From Tetraselmis striata (Eukaryota > Chlorophyta > Chlorodendrophyceae > Chlorodendrales > Chlorodendraceae), in the NCBI GenBank assembly GCA_006384855.1, contig VCJN01002753.1, positions 62,001-126,000 on the forward strand: a DNA stretch of 64,000 bases. The letters are read 5' to 3'. The notes beneath the pieces were generated by a model that did no database searches, was not told where the DNA came from, and was given only the letters and a program-made list of their open reading frames with translations. The position numbers were made by a program, and so were the translations under genes. This document shows positions 12,430 to 23,893 of the stretch, one piece after another; position 1 is the stretch's first letter, and each line of letters begins with the position of its first letter.

Positions 12430-13330
12430 CGCGCGGCGTGATAGCATAGGGAGGTGGAGACACTTGCAACGCGAGTTTTATTTTGACTGTATGCATGCAA
12501 CATTCCGCGATGACTGAGGGCGACCTAGGCGACCGCATTTTAGGGTTGCCGATATGCGCCAGACCGCCCTCGATAAGACGAACAAAATGCGTCAGTGTTG
12601 GCCGGCACGGGAGGCTGTGCGTCCGACGAAGATACACTGAGTATGTATGTAGTGAACACTGAGCGTGCAGTCGAAACTAGGGCCTGTCGAACCTTTTGGC
12701 TTTTTCTCGCTAAATTGGAAACAATTCCGGTTCGCAATAAAATCTAGGGCGTTGTGAAGGGACGAAGGAGGGACCCCGCCCAAAATAAAGGCAGTTATAA
12801 GTCCTCGAGTGTTGACGCAGCTTGACTATTAAGAAAACCCCTGAACCTCGGAACTAAGAGCCCAAATAGATTATGACGGTGATACCCCCACCGCAGGCAC
12901 TCCTCCAACATATGTTCGATTGTCTCGTATTCACTTCCGCCATATGCATGGCAATGTTAATGGAACCGTTTACATGCATGATAGGAGTCCGCTGGGCCAA
13001 TCGGGGGGCAGCAGTGGGAAATGCGAAATACTCGGGTAGTGCGTAATTGTATCAGAATGTGCAGACCGACCACAACCCCCGCTGGGACGGACACCCGTGC
13101 CGTAATGTAGCCCCGGGTTTGACGCATAAGACGCATGGGCATACAATCCCAAGTGTTATACTACGACCTAACTATGTTACTTACCGACGATTCGTAACGC
13201 GCACACACCCCCATGTCTCTACTAGTTTAGCGGCACCGCACGCGGCTAGGGACCTCCAATAACGTGGAAGGTGCGCTTCGTCACTCCGCCCGCCCTACGT
13301 TCGCCCTAGCTAGTCGATCCAACCACCTCA
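12430..13330 (-). mobile_element. LINE 3' fragment: RNase H tail and C-terminal zinc knuckle
   Basis: On the minus strand the translation contains, in broken frames, the end of an RNase H-like domain, then the stretch LHILIQLRT, then a knuckle-type segment ETIEHMLEECLRW, which is the usual C-terminal ending of many non-LTR retrotransposon ORF2 proteins. The stretch 37,480-38,260 on the plus strand is a second copy of the same region. With the reverse-transcriptase piece at 15,027-15,251 in the same orientation about 2 kb upstream, it may be the remnant of one element interrupted by the 925-base insertion at 13,621-14,545. Presence of RNase H would fit clades such as I, Tad or Dualen/RandI; not resolved. 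Confidence 0.65.
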
Positions 13331-13620
13331 CATTCCGTGACGTCATCCACGTCTTAGTAGGGCGCGTCGCACGTGATTGATCTACTACATGGGTTATACA
13401 TGCCGGATCCTTTAAGAACGCATGAGCCCGTGCCGCAGCGGTTGTAGCCTGTATGTATGGTGCAATGTATCATAAATTCCCGCGTCATCGGTGCAGTGGC
13501 AAACCCCATGAGATTTTACCCACCACAATCAAGCATCGCAAGCACTGATCGAGTACGATTTGTAATTTTCCTGCGCCAATAATACTAAGCGGCGCTTCGC
13601 GCCGGGGATCTGTGGAGGTG

Positions 13621-14545
13621 CCCCTACCTCTTGGGTTGAGCGTGGTGCGGCCGTGCGGGATGCGGGCCGCTTTTAGCCGGCTTGCAGTGTTGATCTTGTA
13701 ATAATACTGTTGTTTCCGGGTAATAATGCTTTTAGCGTTAGATTTGTCAGTAATTTATTTTTCAAAAGAGACGTATTATTTTGTAAAACAGATTTAAAAA
13801 TCTGCAAGCCGCGTAAAAGCGGGCCGCTGACCACTGGTGTGCATTACAAAAAGGCCGGTACCCAACCCACCGCTAAAAGTTGTATTACCCCCCCAAAAAA
13901 AAAAAAGCAGCACCGCAAGATCAGCAATACAGTACAAGCCGCCTACAGGCGGCCCGCGTCCCGCACGAGGCCGCGCAGGTCGGGCCGGTCGTCAGGTCTA
14001 CGGGGCGGGCACGGCGCGAATCGCCACGCCCGCCGCCTGTACCGGCACCGGACGCCGGACGCCGTCGCTCGACCGTCGCCCGTCCGTCGACGGACGCCGG
14101 GCCCCGGGTCGGCGGACTGCCCCCGCACCGCGGCGACCCCTTTTTACACTACCATCATGTTACAGCATATCCTCGGACCACCGTGTATATAGTCGCTGTA
14201 TAAATATAGAGGGCACGCCTCGCTTGCTGATTCAGCAATAAAAACGCGCTGCGGTACCGCGTTATTTTGGCGTTTCAGACGAATACATGACGTGCCTGGG
14301 CTAGAATACACGCGCATCCATTCAGAATCTTACCGTCTTCGGAGGTCATCCTAGAAATCAAACGAGCACAGATCGAACGTATGACGGTTCATACGCGAAG
14401 ACGCAGCACTGGAGGACGGAGGACGGAGGACGGACGCCTAAAAATCCGTAATAAGACCGTATTGTAACCGGTATCGATTCTCTCATATTCCAGGCGATTT
14501 CGGACGCGGCTCTCCTTTTCCTCCGCTCAACCCAAGAGGTAGGGG
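13621..14545. mobile_element. Candidate short DNA transposon with 22-base inverted ends
   Basis: The word at 13,621-13,642 (cccctacctcttgggttgag plus cg) recurs as an exact reverse complement at 14,524-14,545. The 925-base interior is half AT-rich (13,690-13,800) and half very GC-rich (13,930-14,140) and codes for nothing recognisable. I see no clear target-site duplication outside the ends, so a transposon origin is an inference; an alternative is two ends of unrelated repeats. Confidence 0.4.
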
Positions 14546-15026
14546 AACTATCTATGAATAAGTGTCCACTCTACATGCTTCACACCCTAAGGTGATAGAA
14601 CCGGTAGTATACTACTATACATATCTTAACGACAGACACACGCACATATTAATAGGAATTATGTCATGCACGTCCACAGAATAATGCCGAATTGAGCGCC
14701 TCAATGGCACGCGTACCTTTCTGGACCCGGTCGTCTACTATGTACCGCATACCTAAGCCCGAGCTAGTGTCCGTACGCAAATACCTATATTATTAATTTA
14801 CAACCGCCCCCCCGTTCTTCCTCAAGCTGTCATATCGGGCAGCTTGTTCGCGTAACGTGGTCGCGTCGGAATATGATTCGCCACCACCTCACAGTATAGT
14901 ACCCCAAACCCAGTGAAATAGTCCTCTACCCGTTGGGAAAAGTGAGCGAACATGGCATGCCGATTATCGAACGACGCCCGCCGATAATTACAACTGACCC
15001 GGCACCGGTACAGGGTAGTGGTTGCC
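14546..15026. other. Repeat-island sequence, nothing recognised
   Basis: AT-rich, no open frame of note. If the two minus-strand LINE pieces belong together, this interval is the decayed part just downstream of the reverse-transcriptase palm. Confidence 0.3.
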
Positions 15027-15251
15027 TTAGTTGCCCCTCATGTGTCGTTGCACCATTATGGTACGGCACACCCTATTATATGTCCTATCTATCGCATCAA
15101 ATATTTTGTTAATAAACATGTTAATACAAAGGATGGGAGAAGCGGGGCACCCCTGTCGGAGGCCACGCTCTATGGGTATGAGGTCTGATAGTGTTCCTGG
15201 GGCCACCCTTGTAATCACCCGTACCATACTATCACTAGTTAAAGTTTTCAC
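15027..15251 (-). mobile_element. LINE fragment: reverse-transcriptase palm block
   Basis: The minus-strand translation contains VAPGTLSDLIPIERGLRQGCP followed by ASPILCINMFINKIFDAI, which is the non-LTR reverse-transcriptase motif with the RQGCP-SP signature and the following INKIFD helix. Nothing downstream retains a clean YADD box. Fragment only. Confidence 0.8.
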
Positions 15252-16044
15252 GACCCGGAATTCCTATACGGCTTGTATTTTTAGGGATTAAAGCTCATGG
15301 GGCACGGTGTCATATGAGTTTAGATCTGAAGCAAGTTGATAAATCTCACGTCGTGCTATTTTATCATCGCCGTTGTTATGTTATCATAAACAATGCTGTG
15401 GACTACTACAGTACATAATATAACGCTATTTTCAAAGTATTGCTTTATTCTAATAGTAGGAGTACAGTAACTCTCTGCGGTCCTGCCTGCGCGTGCATGA
15501 ATTGCGCGCGGGTATACACGGCGGTACGAGTAGCAGTGCCTAACATCGGTAGACACGACGAAGACAACTACATTTAGGAGCTACATCTATCATTGTGAAT
15601 TAACATGCCAGAATGAGTTGATGCGAACAAATGAGTGACGCTTCCACCGGCTCGTCCTCCCCCTCAGCGCGCAAGCTCCTCGCCTTGGTTCTATTGCACT
15701 CCTGCCCGCCTGCCGAATGTCCCCATGATGTCACACCACTGCCGCGACACTCGATTGCTGAGAGTGTTGATCACCCCAGTCCTTCAATACGACCCATCGC
15801 TTCATTTTATGATAAATCACTTTATTCTCACTCCATTTGTGCAATGTGCGCTGCATCCTACTGCAGTATGGAACTTCTATCCAGCATCTATGTGAGCAAG
15901 GGCCCGCATGGCCTGGTGCATCCGTTTCCGTGCTCGTCTGTGCGTGTACATGGTGAGACTCGGCTGCCATATATCTGCCAGCAATCGCCTTCCAGAGGAG
16001 GCACACAGGCCTTGACAATGTGGCTTAGAGTAGGGAGCATGACA
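15252..16044. other. Spacer, end of the repeat island
   Basis: AT-rich to about 15,630, then GC content rises. Open frames at 15,631-16,059 show no family features. I see no gene. Confidence 0.35.
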
Positions 16045-16620
16045 CTACCCTCTGTGTGAAACCCGCTTGCTACAGATCCACGTCCTGGTTGTCTCCATGG
16101 GGATGCGACCCACAATGCGAAGCCTTGTGAGGATAATCTTGCTTTTGAGCTTCTGCACATACTCTTGCTGGTGCCGGGCTTCTCTCCTGAACGACGGCCG
16201 CGCCCAGGTGCGGCAGACCAGCCCCAGCAGGCAATGCCACAACCGTGCAACTCCAGCATGCACCATATCCACCATGCACCTCCTTGCTGGTGAAGTACTG
16301 GAATAGCAACGTCCCTCAGGTTATGAACTACCCACTGTGTGAAACCCGCTTGCTACAGAGTCACATCCTGGTTGTCTCCATGGGATGCGACCCACAATGC
16401 GAAGCCTAGTGAGGATAATCTTGCTTTTGAGCGTCTACTCATACTGATGCTGGTGCCGGGCTTCTCTCCTGAACGACGGCCGCGCCCAGGTGCCGGCTGT
16501 GCGGCAGACCAGCCCCAGCAGGCAATGCCACAACCACTCAACTCCGGCATGCACCACATCCGCCATGCACCTCCTTGCTGGTGATGTACTGGAATAGCAA
16601 CGTCCCTCAGTATTTGAATT
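16045..16620. repeat. Tandem duplication, 283-base unit, two copies
   Basis: Unit 1 starts at 16,045 and unit 2 at 16,328; both begin with ctaccc-ctgtgtgaaacccgc and run to gcaacgtccctcag. Similarity is high, with a few substitutions and an 8-base insertion (ccggctgt-like) near 16,495 in unit 2. No coding frame is conserved between units, so it looks like a non-coding duplication. Confidence 0.85.
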
Positions 16621-17294
16621 GCCCTCCATGTTGCGGCACCTCCCTCTCGGCAGCTCAGCATTGCCGCACCCGGCCATTAGCGCAATCCGCGTTGGATGTC
16701 ACACATTCTCACATTCTTTCTCACTCACTTCCAGTGATGAGCGGGTTGTCCTTCGTCTCTCTATCACCCAGTCACTGCCACTACTTGCGCTAGCCCTCAT
16801 GAAATGCGGCTGTCAATGTGGCGGATCGCTGAGCATGCACGGCTGCCGCTGCCGATACTTGCTGGTCCTTGACGATCCCTTGCGGCTGGCGGGCTCTCAT
16901 TGCACAGGCAGCTGTGACGCACGAGCGCGCAAGGGGGGCAGGGGCAGGGGGCGGGGGGGGGGAGGGCAGCTGAGCGGTCTCCTCCCGCCGGGGGGGGGGG
17001 GGGGGTTCCCGCCGACGCTGCGCCACCTCCTGGTGCTGCGCCGCCACCCCATGCAGTATGCCCTCACCCCATGCAGTGTGTCGCTCCATATGATCTGTCA
17101 TCATGCAGGCACGCTGCCTGAGGGAGGGAGCGCCAGGATGCTGCGCAGGAGGACAGCTGCTCGGTGTGGGAGGGGGTGGGGGGAGCACGAGGATGACTGC
17201 CCCCCCGGCGTCAGGCAGAGGGTGGCGGGGGGAGGGCATGCGTGGGAGGGGGTGGCAGTATCCACAAAGAGCTCGTTGGCGGAACCGCGCGTTG
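16621..17294. other. 3' flank of EMC7, no gene
   Basis: Holds G-rich runs (about 16,950-16,965 and 16,991-17,004) and a near-duplicated word catgcagtatgccctcacccc / catgcagtgtg near 17,050. No gene supported. Confidence 0.35.
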
Positions 17295-17299
17295 TTACA
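17295..17299 (-). terminator. Poly(A) signal of EMC7
   Basis: TGTAA on the minus strand, 82 bases past the stop codon. Confidence 0.5.
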
Positions 17300-17380
17300 T
17301 ATCATGTTGATGGCTGGCAGTCACGCACGGCGTGGGCAGCATGCGGCTGTGTCGCACGGCGGGCGGGCGGACGTCGCGGC

Positions 17381-18064
17381 CTAGTCCCTCCTGGACTTCC
17401 CGCCCTGCGCGGACTGCGACGGGTTGCTTATGGAACGCTGCATGGCCTGCATCTCCTTGAGGGACTCCGGGTCCAGCTGCATCTTGGGGAGGATGAACAG
17501 GCCGGAGATCATGATGAGCATCATGATGATCTGCGGCTGGAAGAGGAAGCTCCGCCACGAGAAGCCCTGCCGCGGCTCAAAGTACGACACCTTGCCCAGC
17601 GGCTGCACCATCAGCGGGTACTGCAGCAGGCGGTTGTCGCCGCCCACGTAGGAGGCCTTCACGTGCTCCCCCAGCGGGGCGTCCGCCAGGATTTCCGTGC
17701 GAATCTGAGGGAACAGGAAGCCCAGGTGGAAGACCTCCAGGACGTGGACGCCGGGCGGGACGCCGCGGAGCGTGAAGGTGCCGTCCAGGCGCACAAAGGT
17801 GCTGAGCTGCCGCCCGCCGCCGAGCAGCAGCGTCACGCGGGCTCCCTGCGGCGAGATCAGCTTCACGTTCACGCTGCCCAGCAGGTCGAAGGAGGGCCCC
17901 CTCGCCGCGCTGGACACCGCCTCGTGCTGCGATGGCTGGACCGCCACCGCCTCGGCCCCCGCGCCTTGCGCTTGGCAGACCGCTAGCAGCAGCAGCAGCA
18001 GCAGGGGCAGCGCTGCCCCCACCCGCAGCGCGCTCGCGCTCGTGCACCTCAACGGGGCGGCCAT
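17381..18064 (-). CDS. EMC7: ER membrane protein complex subunit 7 (EMC7)
   Basis: Subunit of the ER membrane protein complex, which inserts tail-anchored and multi-pass proteins; EMC7 contributes a lumenal beta-sandwich. Single exon, 227 residues. The ATG at 18,064 is preferred over the in-frame ATG at 18,100 because it puts a clean signal peptide first (MAAPLRC... then a run of eight Leu ending VCQAQ). Then comes the DUF2012/carboxypeptidase-regulatory-like sandwich (SVNVKLISPQGARVTLLL, FVRLDGTFTLRGVPPG, HVLEVFHLGFLFP), a single membrane segment (IIMMLIMISGLFILP) and a short basic cytosolic tail rich in Ser/Gln. Length and order match plant and animal EMC7. The Leu run is coded by a CAG/CTG-type trinucleotide tract at about 17,983-18,003, so its length may vary between strains. 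Divergent from the HAD gene. Confidence 0.93.
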   Translation of the reverse strand: MAAPLRCTSASALRVGAALPLLLLLLLAVCQAQGAGAEAVAVQPSQHEAVSSAARGPSFDLLGSVNVKLISPQGARVTLLLGGGRQLSTFVRLDGTFTLRGVPPGVHVLEVFHLGFLFPQIRTEILADAPLGEHVKASYVGGDNRLLQYPLMVQPLGKVSYFEPRQGFSWRSFLFQPQIIMMLIMISGLFILPKMQLDPESLKEMQAMQRSISNPSQSAQGGKSRRD

Positions 18065-19031
18065 CAGGGGCCACGCTCCGCGCGCGGGGGTCTGTCGCAC
18101 AGGGAGGGCTAAGCAAGCGGCCGCGGTTGTATCCGCCTGTGCGAGTACGTGGCGAGGTCTCCGTGCTGCCTGCAGAGCCCTATCGCCAGCCCCGCGGAGG
18201 GAGGGTAGGAAGGCGACTCAGTCACTTGGGCCGGGCAGCAGATGCAACGTAGCCGCGGAGAGGTCACTGCTCCAGGCTCCAGCCTCAGCAGGTGCGTGCG
18301 CGGTGCTGGCCGGGCACAACTATTCCACCCGCCCCGGAGTCGTTATTGCTTGCGCCTTTCCATCTGCCTTGGATGGGTCTACCGATACGAGGAGCGGCAT
18401 CAGCATCTGTATTATAAATACGCAGAATCGCGGCATGTTTCACGAGATCCACACGGCTAAATGACGAGAGATACATGGAGATTCGCATATAAAATACTGA
18501 CAAAGCAGCAAGGGGGTACTGCTCGCTACCGGCAGTCACAAGCTAATCATTTCCTACCCCGTGATGCGTGGTTGCGCGTCCGTCATCCCGTGCTTGATGC
18601 GTTCGCTAGCAGATGATGCACATGCACAGGCAAACCCGCGCGTGAGAATTCCGTCTCTTCGCACTCTCCTTTCCACTGCACACCAAAAGGCGAGCCGGCC
18701 CGGACCCTCCGGCCTTTTTCCCTTCCCACCCTAGCATCCTTGTGTCACTTTTCCGGCCAGTGTGGCCTCGGGCAGTGTGCCGACTTTATGGCGACTCTCA
18801 CAGCGGCGACATTGCCCCGTTGGACTACGCCCTCCGTCGCGCACAGCAGCCACGTGCGTACGCATAGACCCGAAAGCCACCGCCTGGCGGCAAGCACCCA
18901 ACATCCTGCCTTGCATCGTCACCAAGTCCAGCAGGCGGAGGCATTGGGTGTGAGCACTAAGTGGCGACTATGCTCTGCGTGCTCTTGTGGGGGCGCAGGC
19001 GCGGCGGTCGGCTCGAGGGCTCACCAAGGCG
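18065..19031. promoter_or_regulatory. Divergent intergenic region between EMC7 and the HAD gene
   Basis: About 970 bases separate the two start codons and should hold both promoters. An ATG at 18,788 opens a 22-codon stretch (MATLTAATLPRW..., rich in Ala/Thr/Ser with Arg) that ends at a good donor, CAC then GTGCGT, at 18,853. It could be a transit-peptide exon of the HAD gene (see that entry). Otherwise nothing recognised. Confidence 0.4.
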
Positions 19032-21129
19032 ATGTCGTCCCTCCAGGCCTCTGCCGGCTTTGTGCCCAAGCTTATTGCCTCCGACGTCGACGGCACCCTG
19101 CTGCGTAGCGACCAGATGCTCAGCCCGGCTGTGAAGGAGGCGGTGCTGTCGGCGGCCGCGGCTGGCATCCCCATGGTTCTGGCCACAGGCAAGGCTCGTG
19201 GGCCCTGGACGAAGAAGGCGAGCCCGGCCGCTGTGTACCCTAGCTCTCGATTCCCTGATACCAGCAACAACAAAATCACTGCCACTAAATAAACAGAAAT
19301 CGACAACAAATAAGCAGCACCCAAGCAGCAGAAGTTTGACAATTCTGGGGGAAAGGCGCAGCCCTGCTTGGCTCGCCGTCGCGCGTATTGCCGGTGCGCC
19401 TGGTGACCTCCTCCCGTGCCCGCAGGTGTTCCCGCAAATCGGGCTGCCCATGCCTGGAGTCTACCTTCAAGGCTGCCTCATCTACGACAAGGACGGCGAC
19501 CTACTCTTTAGGTACCACCGCGCCCGGCCTTGCTGTGCATTCCCACCCCCTGAAATCAGCGTTGATTCACTGCGTCTGCCGGCAATGGCTGCAGCCGGGA
19601 GCTGCAGGAGGACATTTGCCGCGACCTGATCAGCTTTGCGGCAGCGGAGAGCCTCACGCTCACTGCCTACTGCGGCGAGCGCATCCTCACGGAGGTACGA
19701 CCAGGCCCCTGACCATGCATGGCGGACCTAGCCATGACAGCGGGCGCGTGCTGAGCCCCCCCCCCCCCCCCCCCCCGGGCGGCTCGCAGGCAACGGACGT
19801 CCACACCGACAGGCTGTTGTTCTATGAGGAGCCTACGCCGGAGGGCGTCGGCCCCATGACTGCCATCCTCGGCAAGGTGGGCGTGCCCTGGGAGGAGAGT
19901 GGGGGGGAGGTGGGGGGGGGGGGAGCACCGAACAGGGAAGGGGGAAGGGACACCTCCGCCGGCCCTGCCTCTCGCGTATCTCGGAACTCGCCATGTGTTG
20001 CCTGACGAACCATGCTCCACGGCTGCAACAGATCCCAGTGCAGAAGATGATCCTCATGGCGGAGCAGTCCCGGTGATGCCCGGCCCGCGCCAAAAACCAT
20101 TATGTGCCAGGATATGCCGTGTGCTGGGGACACCACGGGACGCGTCGGCGCGGCGCCTTAACCGCGTCGTAAGGGTGTACAGGCGCAAGGGGGGTTCTGT
20201 CTTCCTGCACCCAATGCCCTCACGTTCTTATACTGTTGCTCAAGGGGGCGAGTCGGTGCCCTTCTGCTGGGGTATCGCTGCTGTCGCACTGCAGCATAGA
20301 GGAGATCAGGCCGGCAGTGGCCACGCTGATGGAGGGACGTGCAACGCTGACGACCGCGCTCACGGGCATGCTGGAGGTACCCCCCCCCCCCCCCCCTTCC
20401 CCCCCGCCCTCTCTCCTTGCCTGTGACTCCTCCACACACGTGTACACCGCACACACTGGATGTGCAAGCAGCTGCGGGTTTGGTAGTGGAGACGGGGGTA
20501 GGGGCGGGGAGGGTGGGTACTCACACACGCAGTATGGGGATCTGGCCACAGATTCTGCCGCTGGGGGCATCCAAGGGCGATGGCGTCAGCAAGCTGCTGG
20601 ACATCCTGGGGGTGCGCCCCCCCCCCCTCCCCCCCCTCCTCCTCCTCCTCTCCCCCTGTCCATCTGCAACGCAAAGAGCTAGCACAGAGCCATGTGCAAC
20701 CAGGAAGCGCCAGTGGCAGGGGCGTTCCCCCTGCACATCAGCATTTGACTTTCGTTGGTGTTTTTTGCCTCGGAATGTGTCTGCAGGTTGCGGCCGAGAA
20801 TGTGATGGCCATGGGCGACGGCGAGAACGATGTGGAGATGTTGGAAATGGGTGAGACGTCCCTCGCCGCGTGCCGCTCAGCTGGCGACAATCATCCCCGC
20901 ATTTGAGTTCACCCCACACACTTGCGCCAGCCGGTGTGTTGCTGCTGACCCCCGGCGTTGCGGGTGTTTGTTTTTCGCAGCTGGATGGGGCGTGGCAATG
21001 GGCAACGCGGGGCCGCACGCGCGAGAGGTGGCGGACGCAGTGGTGGCGAGCAACGACGAGGACGGCGTGGCGGAAGCCATCAACAAGTATGTCTTGGAGC
21101 CGCTCAAGGCTGCCGCGCCGCCGGCTTAA
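19032..21129 (+). CDS. Cof-type HAD-superfamily phosphatase
   Basis: Probable sugar-phosphate or nucleotide phosphatase of the HAD subclass IIB. Nine exons with unbroken phase: 19032-19217, 19426-19511, 19595-19694, 19790-19876, 20032-20072, 20295-20376, 20552-20611, 20787-20850 and 20981-21129; 284 residues, the usual Cof length. Motif I ASDVDGTLL carries the nucleophile Asp; motif II is VLATGK; motif III Lys sits in LGASKGDG; motif IV is GDGENDVEM. The cap lies between, with PGVYLQGCLIYDKDG resembling plant chloroplast homologues. Intron 1 appears to start with GC (AAG then GCGAGC). The first in-frame ATG after a stop at 18,951 is 19,032. An alternative model splices a transit-like exon 18788-18853 to 19047 in phase 0, which would send the protein to the plastid. 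The exact substrate cannot be told from sequence. Confidence 0.9.
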
Positions 21130-21183
21130 GCAGAGCCTAGAAGCGAATGCGTGGCCAGGTGCCGTCCCCGGTGGCAGGCAGTG

Positions 21184-21188
21184 TGTAA
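21184..21188 (+). terminator. Poly(A) signal of the HAD gene
   Basis: TGTAA, 55 bases after the stop. Confidence 0.55.
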
Positions 21189-23836
21189 TTATGCATATCT
21201 ATTTAAAGTTGTCTATCTTATAAATCGGTGAGCCTCACACAGTCGACTCTCAAACCCCAGCGAAACCGCGTCTCCGTGTGTTAACAGCGCAATCCCGCAC
21301 ACTATTGGCATGCCTAGCACATCCCCCAGACATGACTCCAAGCAGAACTTTACTCCATAACCGGTAGTAGCGGAGTTTTGTGCCTTACAGTGTATATATA
21401 CATTAAATATATATTATGGGTGTGAATTATTTTGTATATATCTAATTTATATTACCGGCAGTAGTACATGTGCTGTACTGGGGATTGGCCCTTATCAATG
21501 TCATTAATTAGCATGCTGCACTTTAGCGAATAAAGCTATAGTATGATGCACCATGCTAGCGCGCCTCCCCCTTATCACTCATAATATAGTTTTAATTTAT
21601 TACCGCCTATGGCGGTATTTACTGACACGCAGCATGGGAATAATGGGGATTTGGTGGTGGTGGTGGTTGTGTGTGTGTGTGTGGGGGGGGGGGGGGCGTT
21701 GAGCAGTATAGAGTTCAGACGAGAACACGCGGGCGGTATATTCTGACGGGTATAGTGCCCCAGCGACCCAGTAGTTGTGTGTAAGCTGAGCTGTGAGGGT
21801 CAGTGCAGTGTTGGAACAATGTGCACAAGCTGGCGCGCTGCGGAATTCGGAGCATTTACTGTTACTTTCTCCTTGGCGCGTTGTGTTGCATGCACAGATG
21901 CACTTGCTTTCCGCGCTGCCAAGCTACCTGCCAGAGCATGTCGATAATACAGCTGCCAGCGGCGCACAGCGACACAGCACAGCACCTAAAAATGCACACC
22001 ACTCGGCTGATAATGCCCACCCCAAAATTTGTACAATATGGAGAGTAGAGTAAGGCAGAGCGAGTTGCCGGGTCTCGAGACTAGATGAGCCTCAGAGGGG
22101 CACAGATTGTCGGTGCGAGAAGAAGGGCGCGGGGGAAGGGGGGGGGGGGGGTGTATATAGCTATTGAGGCCAGTTGGCGCATGACCATTGATGTCCATCA
22201 GTTACTTTATGCACAACAAGGTGCTGCTCATCACAAACTCGAATTATCTATTCGTGCTCTTTTAATTGTCGATTTCCTTCACCCCTCTGTGTCTAGCCCC
22301 TGGAACAACATATAGTCACCGCGCCGCCGTGCGGTGCATGTGGTGGTTTCGGAGCGATTTGTGCTCATCAGTAAGCGGGCCCACCGCCCTGCTGCCATGC
22401 TATCTGGCTAGCCACGGTCCTGATGCTCGTCGTGCCCGCTGGTGTGCGCGCGTACTCTCAGTGGAGCGCGGGCAAGCCACGCGACCGCCGCCCGGCAGCG
22501 CGGTGGTCGGATCCGGTATAGCCCGCCATCGGCTGCCCAGCACCGGTACACCGGCGACACCGCCGCGACCACGCCTTGCTGCTCGTGCTCAGTCGTCGGA
22601 AGTTTTTTTTTGAGGATTCGGCAGACAGTATTAGCCATTAGGCGAAATGTATTTGCACGAGCGATCACCGCACGTGCGTACCAAATGCGACCGCCAGCGC
22701 CGAAATCTCGCCGGTTCGCGCAGTTGCCGCCCCCCTCAGCACCTGCCGCGCACCGTCCGGCAGCGCACTTCAATCATGCCCCTCGGCGCGTTCAGCCTGT
22801 AGTGCCGGCAAACGCCGTTGCCGCGCGGCGCACCTCCGTGCATGGTTTACTGCAACTATGGGCGCCGCGATAGTTGTCCATGTGATTCACGCGCGCGCAG
22901 CACCTGGTATTTCCATTTAGCTGCTGTCTGGCCGCTGTCTTGGCGTCTTCGGCCCCCGCACATCCCGACGGCGTGCGACGCGCTCGGTAGGTGACGCGCC
23001 GCGGCTTACGCTGGCGTACGCTGCTGCTACAGTGTACTGTTCGTTGTCGTTGCAGCATGCTGCTGGGCGGCGACGCGAGCAAGGAGTCCGCTAATATCGC
23101 TCGCCGTTCTAGTTAGTGGTTATGGTCATTATTCAGTTGGTTCGCCATGCTAGTCTCCATTTGGGTTATCAGCATAAGCGCAGCGATGATAAGTCGCCAT
23201 GGACGACGACGATGACGATTATGGGGGGCCGCCGCCTTATACCGTATTGTCGTCCTGTTTGGCCATACCTCCTGGTAGCGGCAGCGTCGTGATGCTACGA
23301 ATTGATGCGCTGCTGCTGCTGCTGCTTATTCTGTCCGTGCGTCCGATATACCACACCACAAAAACCGCTGCCTCGATATTTCTGAAGCTGTACCTACTCC
23401 GATGGATTGATAACACTCTTTTTGCCCGCGGGATGATAAGACTGGCAATAGTAAAACCTTTCTAGTTGTGAACTCCATAACACGTTGTGCGCGTGCTTCG
23501 TACATAGGACGATCCGCCACCGGGCCACAGACGATCTCATTAGTATCTGTGGAAATGTGTACTCAGGGAGGAACATATCATGCACTACTACTATATATGT
23601 ACCACTGGTGATATGTTCATTATCGATCCGCGCTTCTGCGCTGCCGTGCCTGGACTTGCGCAGCGCATATGGCCGCCTACGGTCTACGTGGTACCGCACC
23701 GGCTACGTATGAGACCCGCTGGTCAAATAATGAAAGCAGTGGGCGGATTCCGCTGAGATTGGCAACAGTGTCGCGGATGCATGGGCCTCATCCCGGAAGC
23801 CAGAGAGGGGAGCATTGTCGCGAGGGATGATTGATG
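21189..23836. other. Spacer between HAD gene and 5-oxoprolinase
   Basis: No gene supported. AT-rich to about 21,650, then a GT microsatellite and G run at 21,656-21,696, another G run near 22,138-22,151, and GC-rich sequence with overlapping chance frames from 22,320 to 23,100. A weak copy of repeat R3 lies near 23,430-23,480. Confidence 0.4.
23430..23480. repeat. Dispersed short repeat R3, weak copy
   Basis: Reads cccgcgggatgataagactg then gcaatagtaaaaccttt, close to the first half of the copy at 24,520-24,625. Short and diverged; could be coincidence. Confidence 0.3.
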
Positions 23837-23841
23837 TTACA
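23837..23841 (-). terminator. Poly(A) signal of 5-oxoprolinase
   Basis: TGTAA on the minus strand, 53 bases after the stop. Confidence 0.55.
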
Positions 23842-23893
23842 GCACTGGCCATCGCCCTCATCTTTCTGCTACTTGTGCCACCTTGAGGCGCGC

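Noticed and set aside
22320-22880. Overlapping open frames of 115-143 codons on both strands
   Set aside because: All frames are open at once because of high GC; no protein-like blocks or splice context.
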